This document shows, piece after piece, positions 25,384 through 30,399 of a stretch of DNA of 30,399 bases. The position numbers and the translations under genes are program-made. The notes under the pieces are model-generated. The model saw only the letters and a program-made list of their open reading frames with translations. It was not told where the DNA came from and did no database searches. This DNA comes from CAYWNA01 sp964459305. GTDB lineage: Bacteria; Planctomycetota; Planctomycetia; Pirellulales; Pirellulaceae. Each line of letters starts with the position of its first letter. The stretch's first letter is position 1. The stretch covers positions 1 to 30,399 of the forward strand of contig CAYWNA010000162.1 in the NCBI GenBank assembly GCA_964459305.1, read 5' to 3'.

Positions 25384-25778
25384 ACGTAGCGCCGGCTTCC
25401 AACGGGGCGGTGGCCATTTGTGACTCGGTTTACCAGATCGGTGGTGAAGGTCGGAAGGCCAGAACCGCGGCACTCGCTGCCGTGCGCCTGCGGTGCGAGT
25501 ATTTGGCCAATCCTCTGGGCATCGATACTCGATGGCCGCGGCTGAGTTGGTTGTTGGAAAGCGACGAGCCGGGGCAGAAACAGACGGCTTATCGAATCCT
25601 GGTTGCGTCCACCGAGGAACAACTCGCCAAGGATGAGGCCGATCTCTGGGACAGCGGAAAGGTCGCATCGAGCGAAACTGCCAACGTGCCTTACGCGGGA
25701 AGGCCTTTGAAGAGCAGGCAGCGATGTTACTGGAAAGTAATGGTGTGGCAGATTTCGGTCTCGATCAACACCACTTGA
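25384..25778 (+). pseudogene. GH78 alpha-L-rhamnosidase N-terminal fragment (second gene)
   Basis: From about 25475 the frame gives the unmistakable opening of a GH78 enzyme: VRLRCEYLANPLGIDT, RPRLSWLLES-type (here WPRLSWLLESDEPGQKQTAYRILVAS), ADLWDSGKV and YAGRPLKSRQRCYWKVMVW. Homology stops at about 25745 and the frame ends at 25778. Only about 90 residues of a protein normally near 900 remain. The sequence before 25475 is unrelated to GH78, so the leader is missing too. Its style differs from the rhamnosidase-like half at 23.9-24.9 kb, so it comes from a different gene. Confidence 0.65.
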
Positions 25779-26085
25779 GCGGCCGCCCAGGTGAAGAAGT
25801 AGGCCAGCGGTTCATGCATCGAGCTTTCCGCTATGTGCCCATACATTTCTCTGGGAAAGAGCAGAGACCCCGGATTGAGAATATCCGCGCGCTGGCTGTC
25901 CAGAATGACGTTCGCCGAACCGGCAGGTTCGAATGCTCCAATTCTACCCTGAACAAGATCCATGATGTTGCGGCGCGCACATGGGCCGTGCACATGCTCA
26001 GCGGCATGCCCAGGGACTCTTGGCGGGAACGGCTGGGAACCGCGTTGATCGAAAACAGTGAATCCTCTTTCTACTGGTGCGGCAC
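25779..26085 (+). pseudogene. Rhamnosidase-like middle fragment
   Basis: A frame open from about 25724 shows FMHRAFRYVPIHFSGKEQ, IENIRALAVQNDVRRTGRFECSN, STLNKIHDVAARTWAVHML, RDSWRERLGTALIENSESS. This corresponds to the linker and first helices of the (alpha/alpha)6 catalytic domain of GH78-type enzymes (AFRYV...V.TD..R.G.F.CSN..LN.I). Homology is lost near 26080, where a PQQ-propeller reading begins in another frame. It could be the continuation of the truncated gene at 23863-24882. No start codon or ribosome-binding site belongs to it. Confidence 0.6.
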
Positions 26086-27474
26086 CTGCGCGCGGCCGCC
26101 CCGCTTTCGATCGACGGGCGGTTGTTCGTTCAGGGCGAGGACACGATCACCGCTTACGATGCCTACAACGGACTGAAGCTGTGGCAACGCAACATCCCTG
26201 GTGCGGCCCGCGACAACGTATCCCACAACGCAGGTAACGTGGCGCTGAATCACGACGGGCTGTTCGTGGCGACCGGCGAGCGATGCTTGCGACTGGATCC
26301 CGCCACTGGCCAGACAAGAAACGAGTACAAGCTGCCCGTCGTGGAGGATGGCAAGCCTCACACGTGGGGCTACGTGGCGTGCACAGGCGAGTTGCTCTAC
26401 GGCAGCCGAGTGGCCGATGCATCGAGCACGCGACAGGCCGACTGGCCGCGCGGGCCGAGTTTCAACGACCGGAAATGGGATGATGCGTTGTCCCAGGCCG
26501 ACGCGCTGTTCGCGCTGCACATCGAAACCGGAACACCACGCTGGGTCCACCGCGACAAGCCATTCCCACAGAACTCCATTTCCATCGGCGACGGGACCGT
26601 TTTTTTCGTTTCCCCAGACGCGACACCCGAGGGACGCCGAGAGGCGATTGACGAGCGACGCCGAATAATCGAATCGCTACCCGAGGCGGAGCGAGCCAAG
26701 GCAGAGAAGACGATCGCTCTCGAAGTGGGTCGGGTCGTCGCTCTGGATGCCAAGACGGGTCAGATGCAGTGGCAGAAGCCGCTTGATCTGTCCGGGTGCG
26801 GCGGCGAAGCACACGGTCGGATCAACTGGACGCGCATGGCGGCAAAGTTGGCGACGATGTACCACGACGGGGTGCTGGTGATCTTTGGCGTCTACTTGGA
26901 CGGCCACCACTGGGCGGACTTTTTCTCCGGCCGGTTTGCAGCCCGGTGGATTACCGCGTTGCGGGGCGGCGACGGAAAAACCCTCTGGTCACAGCCGGTG
27001 GGTTTCCGCGTCCGCCCGCTGATCATCGGCGACACGTTGTACGCCGAGCCGTGGCAGCTCGACTTGCTTACCGGCGAGCCAAAGACGCGGACCCACCCCA
27101 TCACCGGCCAACCGTGTCTCTGGCAGTTCGCCCGGCCCGGTCACCACTGTGGATGCCCCAGCGCATCGTTGCACTGCCTGTTTTTCCGTTCTTTCACGCT
27201 TGGGTACTATGACCTCTTGGGCGACTTTGGCACGATTCACTTCGGCGGCCAGCGCCCGGGATGCTGGATCAATGCGATTCCTGCCGGCGGGTTGGCCATG
27301 GTACCCGAAGCGAGTGCCGGTTGCACGTGCACCTTCCCTAATGCATGCACGGTCGTATTCCAGCCGACCGGCACCAACAAGGCGTGGGGAATGTACAGCG
27401 CACCGGGCCCGGTCACGCCGGTACAGCGTCTGGCACTGAACCTGGGCATGGCCGGCGACCGCTGTCTGTCGTAG
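26086..27474 (+). pseudogene. PQQ-type beta-propeller protein lacking its N-terminus
   Basis: About 460 codons of a secreted PQQ/quinoprotein-like propeller: APLSIDGRLFVQGEDTITAYDAYNGLKLW, GLFVATGERCLRLDPATGQ, ALHIETGTPRWVHRD, VVALDAKTGQMQWQKPL, ALRGGDGKTLWSQPVGF and the cysteine-containing end GYYDLLGDFGTIHFGGQRPGCWINAIPAGGL then ASAGCTCTFPNACTVVFQP. Family proteins carry a leader and several more blades in front, and usually continue beyond LNLGMAGDR; here the reading changes at about 27461 and stops at 27472-27474. A GTG at 26077 opens the frame but lacks a ribosome-binding site. It is probably not expressed as an exported protein. Confidence 0.7.
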
Positions 27475-27475
27475 C

Positions 27476-28998
27476 CGGAAGTGGACCGAGTCGGACGGCG
27501 TGATCAGCCCGCCCAATAGACGGAATCTGCACAGCCGGGCGTTCTACGCGCCGGTCGACACCTCCGACTTCACTGCCGAGTTCGAGTTCAACGGCGACTA
27601 CTGGGAAACGGGCACGGGCGGCGCCGGAATGATCTTTCGGGCCTCGGATGTCAACCATTTCTACATGGTGTATTTTCCGTGGGGCGTTCAGCAGCTCCGC
27701 GCCAAACACTTCTGGGCTCAATTGATGAAAGTCGAGGGCGACGGCTACCTGCGGTCACTCAAGTCGGTGTGGGTGCCCGGCGTTCCCAGCGAAACCGATC
27801 GCTGGTACAAGGTCCGTCTTGAGGTCAAGGGGCCACGTTCAAGATCTGGGTCGACGGCCGCAACGCGATGGGAGTTCGCGATGAGAGCTACGAGGGTGGC
27901 GCCGTCGGTCTGGCCGGCTACGGCTGGTATTCCTTCCGCAACGTCAGGATCTCCGGCGTGAAGACGCCCTTGGAAAGCTGGGACCGCCAACAGACAATTC
28001 CTGTTCACCACTTTGCCGTCGGGCTCGACAGCAACAAAATGCCTTCCGGCTGCCTCGCTCCAAACGGCGACGTCCTGTTGGCCGCCGGTAGCAGAATGGT
28101 CCGATCCAAGAACAGGGGACGGTCCTGGGAGGACCCGGAAGCGTTGCCCCGCCTGCTCGGCGATGTGACCGATTACGGCAACACGATGTTCGCCACATCC
28201 AAGGGACGGCTGTTGGTCCAGACCTGGCGGAACCGCGAGGAGACGGGCGAGGATGTGCCGGAGATCACGATCTGCGAGTCGAAGGATAACGGTGTCACCT
28301 GGGCCGATCCCGTACCGGGGCAAGTCGCCTCTGGCTGGCCGAACATACCGCCGAGGCTGACTCCCTACGGCCCCATGATCGAGACCCCCGACGGGACGTG
28401 GATACGCTTCCTACTGGGCGGAACTCGCGAAGCAACGAAATTCAGCAACGTGATCACTTGGAGCGCGACGCACTGCAAAGCAAACGCCGTTCGCAGCACA
28501 GATGAAGGGAAGACCTGGTCTGCAGCCATTGAGCTGGATCGCCCGAGCTGGTCTGGCGTGCCACGAGGTAATATCAGCGGGTCGCTGGATCTGACCGAGC
28601 CCACCGGCGTCGCCATCGGCGAGAAAGTAACCGTGTTGATCCGCCCCGTCTATAGCCCCTACATGTGGCAATGCTGGTCGTATGACGGTGGTGCTAGTTT
28701 CGACGCAGCGGCCCGGGCTACCTTCCCCGGATATGCCCAGTCGACAATCCGGACCACTTCAGGCACGATTTTCTGCTCGCACCGCTACCCACACTACGCG
28801 GTCAACCTCAGCCACGACGACGGACTGAACTGGGACGCGGGCACGGTGATCGACTACCCGGCCTGGGCGATGGGCTGCGTCGTGGAAGTCGAGCCCGATG
28901 TGCTTTTGTGCACTTACATGAATTGGACCCGCGATGCGCCGCTGTTGGGCCAGTTGATCCGGCTGAGCAAAGGAGGTGTCCGACCCATTTCGCCGTGA
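27476..28998 (+). pseudogene. LamG-like plus BNR sialidase-like gene with a one-base frameshift and missing start
   Basis: The first frame (27476 to about 27832) encodes a concanavalin-like domain: RKWTESDGVISPPN, FTAEFEFNGDYWETGTGGAGMIFRASD, WYKVRLEVKG. The second (from about 27832 to 28998) continues it (ATFKIWVDGRNA, GAVGLAGYGWYSFRNVRISG) and then encodes a six-bladed BNR/sialidase-type propeller with Asp boxes (SKNRGRSW, SKDNGVTW, STDEGKTW, SYDGGASF, SHDDGLNW). The frames differ by one base at a GGGG run (27829-27832); a fifth G would restore one ORF of about 507 codons. No signal peptide is present because the front is replaced by the PQQ fragment. The arginine triad of true sialidases was not confirmed, so the substrate is open. 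Confidence 0.75.
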
Positions 28999-29206
28999 GT
29001 TCCTCGGTCTAAACGCGACAATCCGATGGGATTCGTCGCTGCCTGCACGGACACCGGCATCTGGAACAAAGAGCTGCGGCGGGGGCTTGCGAAAACGTTG
29101 ACGTAGCGTGATTCTGTACGGTCAGGCGGATCGTGTGTTGTCGAGAAAAGTGTTACAAGCGGCGGGCCCGATCCACAGCGGCATCAAAGTGAGGAGGGAG
29201 CATATT

Positions 29207-30127
29207 GTGAATCAGGCGTTTTCTTGGATGGTTGCCTTCTTTTTGGCGTTGGCACCCGTCGCTGGAACGTGGGCGGCGGAGTCTTTGAATTTTCGGGGAA
29301 CCCTACACCTCAGTCCGGGAGCCAACCCGTACTACCTGAACAACAATGTCGACGGCAGCGGAGTCCTGGTTGGCCAGATCGGATTTGGCGGAAGATGGAT
29401 CGACCGCAAGGGCAATGAGTTGAAATCCCTGACAACGAAAACCACGCCTCCTCTTCTGCCGAGCGGCGGCGCCAAGTCCCTGGTTCGGCTGGGCAACTAT
29501 TACTTCATCACCGACGACAACGCCAAGGGAATCGCTCGCTTCGACGCCACCGGCCCCAAAGCCTGGGACAGCGCCTCGTGGGTTGCGCCGGTGAACCCGG
29601 ATGGCATTGGACCCGAGTCAATCTGCACTGACGGCAAACGGATTTTCGCCAACAACGACGTGAATCAGGATCACGTCCACGCATTCTCGGCGACCAACAA
29701 GGCCGCCTCGTTCACACTCACCGAGCAATGGGAGGCCGTGCTGCCCGACGGTCATCGTGTGCGGGGTCTCGGCTACGACGCGGGCAGCGGTTGCCTTTAC
29801 ATGCACAACGGCGGCGACGGCACCGGTACGGATGGTGGTACCACGCTCTATGCCATCGATGCCTCCGACGGGACGGTCCACAAAATGGGCACGCACGCAG
29901 GTGAGCCCCGCGTGTACCAGGTTCTTCGCCATGGCGAAGAGCTGCTGGTTTTCGGCACGTCGGGCAAGCTGTCGGTGTATGATCTGACCAGCGACACGAT
30001 GGTCGGCTCCTTGAAACGGCAGTTCGACTTGAAGCTGAGCGAACTTTACGGCGCGGCCATCATCGGCGACTCCCTATTTGTCACCAGCAAGGGTGGCAAC
30101 CTGTCTTCCTTCCGGTTCGGCCGCTGA
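29207..30127 (+). CDS. Secreted beta-propeller-like protein of unknown function
   Basis: A 306-residue exported protein. The start is placed at the GTG at 29207, six bases after a strong GGAGGGAG, giving a clean signal peptide ending near TWAAE (about residue 25). The mature part has repeating beta-strand units typical of a propeller: SLVRLGNYYFITDDNAKGIARFDATG, SICTDGKRIFANNDVNQDHVHAFSATN, RGLGYDAGSGCLYMHNGGDGTG, TTLYAIDASDGTVHKMG and LSVYDLTSD. No enzyme motif is visible. An earlier in-frame start at 29108 would bury the leader and is rejected. The next gene starts 58 bases later on the same strand, so the two may be co-transcribed. Confidence 0.75.
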   Translation: MNQAFSWMVAFFLALAPVAGTWAAESLNFRGTLHLSPGANPYYLNNNVDGSGVLVGQIGFGGRWIDRKGNELKSLTTKTTPPLLPSGGAKSLVRLGNYYFITDDNAKGIARFDATGPKAWDSASWVAPVNPDGIGPESICTDGKRIFANNDVNQDHVHAFSATNKAASFTLTEQWEAVLPDGHRVRGLGYDAGSGCLYMHNGGDGTGTDGGTTLYAIDASDGTVHKMGTHAGEPRVYQVLRHGEELLVFGTSGKLSVYDLTSDTMVGSLKRQFDLKLSELYGAAIIGDSLFVTSKGGNLSSFRFGR

Positions 30128-30185
30128 CAAAGTCCGCGCCGGCTGGAAGTCGTTGTTGGACTCGCTTGAGGCAGGAGAACGGAAC

Positions 30186-30399
30186 ATGCTGCATCATCGA
30201 TTAAACGTCAGCAGGGCCGGCATGCTGCCTGCTTTGTTGATCGCCGCAACTGCCGGTCTGCCCATGACAGCGACTGCGGCGGCCGATCCCGCGGCGTCCG
30301 GCCAATTCAGCGCCGCCTGCGTCAAGGTGGATATTACCCCCGACGTGGATGTCTATTTCTTGACATTGGCGCTGCTTGATTTTGGCATATCGGCTATCA
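30186..30399 (+). CDS. Start of a secreted ceramidase-like protein, cut by the window end
   Basis: An ATG at 30186 with AGGAG eight bases upstream opens a frame that runs off the window. Residues about 1-35 are a signal peptide (ALLIAATAGLPMTATAAAD). The FSAACVKVDITPDV that follows is the typical beginning of neutral/alkaline non-lysosomal ceramidase-like proteins found in planctomycetes. After that the reading (VYFLTLALLDFGISAI) does not continue the family's usual LLGYGPR-like sequence. Either homology has been lost at another join near 30345 or the family guess is wrong. Only 71 residues are visible. Confidence 0.5.
   Translation, partial: MLHHRLNVSRAGMLPALLIAATAGLPMTATAAADPAASGQFSAACVKVDITPDVDVYFLTLALLDFGISAI

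Noticed and set aside
20110..27474. One PQQ-propeller gene split by a 5.4-kb insertion carrying GH172
   Set aside because: The N-terminal and C-terminal pieces look like different PQQ-propeller subfamilies, and each end joins a different unrelated fragment, so a single clean insertion is not supported.
1..30399. CRISPR arrays, tRNA or rRNA genes, phage or defence modules
   Set aside because: No regularly spaced repeats, tRNA cloverleaf, rRNA-like stretch, capsid, integrase or nuclease genes were seen on either strand. The repeats present are isolated palindromes.

Overview
The window looks like a piece of a Planctomycetes chromosome, most likely Pirellulales. The evidence is the GC-rich coding sequence, the dense set of secreted glycan-active enzymes, Tat- and Sec-type leaders, the XylR-type AraC regulators with LacI-like sensors, and three kinds of dispersed intergenic palindrome of the type I associate with that group (around 9.3, 15.9 and 16.9/18.4 kb). 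No tRNA, rRNA, CRISPR array or complete insertion sequence was seen. The taxonomic call is inference from gene style, not from a marker gene.

Layout. At 0-1.1 kb there is a Tat-exported rhodanese and a short chimeric ORF in which a radical SAM N-terminus runs in frame into an AraC DNA-binding domain. From 1.36 to 9.16 kb four tightly spaced plus-strand genes form an apparent operon: a Tat-exported GH116 glycosidase with an inserted beta-sandwich, a secreted EF-hand amidohydrolase, a BNR-type beta-propeller and a 640-residue Asp-rich secreted protein. A strong palindrome separates these from a FucP-type L-fucose:H+ symporter (9.39-10.83 kb). The symporter is followed by debris of a GH29 alpha-L-fucosidase whose catalytic middle is missing. 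On the minus strand a sugar-porter MFS gene and a large secreted glycosidase form an ATGA-coupled pair (11.9-15.86 kb). They are divergent from a DeoR regulator. The regulator heads a plus-strand cassette: class III aminotransferase, URO-D-like protein and cupin (16.07-20.11 kb). The aminotransferase is bracketed by two 52-bp nested palindromes in opposite orientation.

From 20.1 kb on, much of the DNA is joined gene fragments: a PQQ-propeller N-terminus, a minus-strand carbohydrate-kinase (PfkB) C-terminus, and an XylR regulator lacking its centre. An intact GH172 (DUF2961) enzyme follows. After it come a GH78 N-terminus, a transposase N-terminus, a second GH78 N-terminus, a GH78-like middle piece, a PQQ-propeller C-terminus, and a frameshifted LamG-like/BNR sialidase-like gene. 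An intact secreted beta-propeller-like gene and the start of a ceramidase-like gene close the window.

Functionally, the intact genes describe import and breakdown of plant or algal glycans (fucose, arabinose or fructose-like furanosides, beta-glucosides), with an intracellular sugar or amino-sugar cassette under DeoR control. The most striking feature is the number of abrupt joins between partial genes, about ten. Two of them fall at the same boundary in two different XylR-type regulators. This could be real recombinational decay or a stitched assembly. The sequence alone cannot decide, so every fragment call should be read with that caveat.
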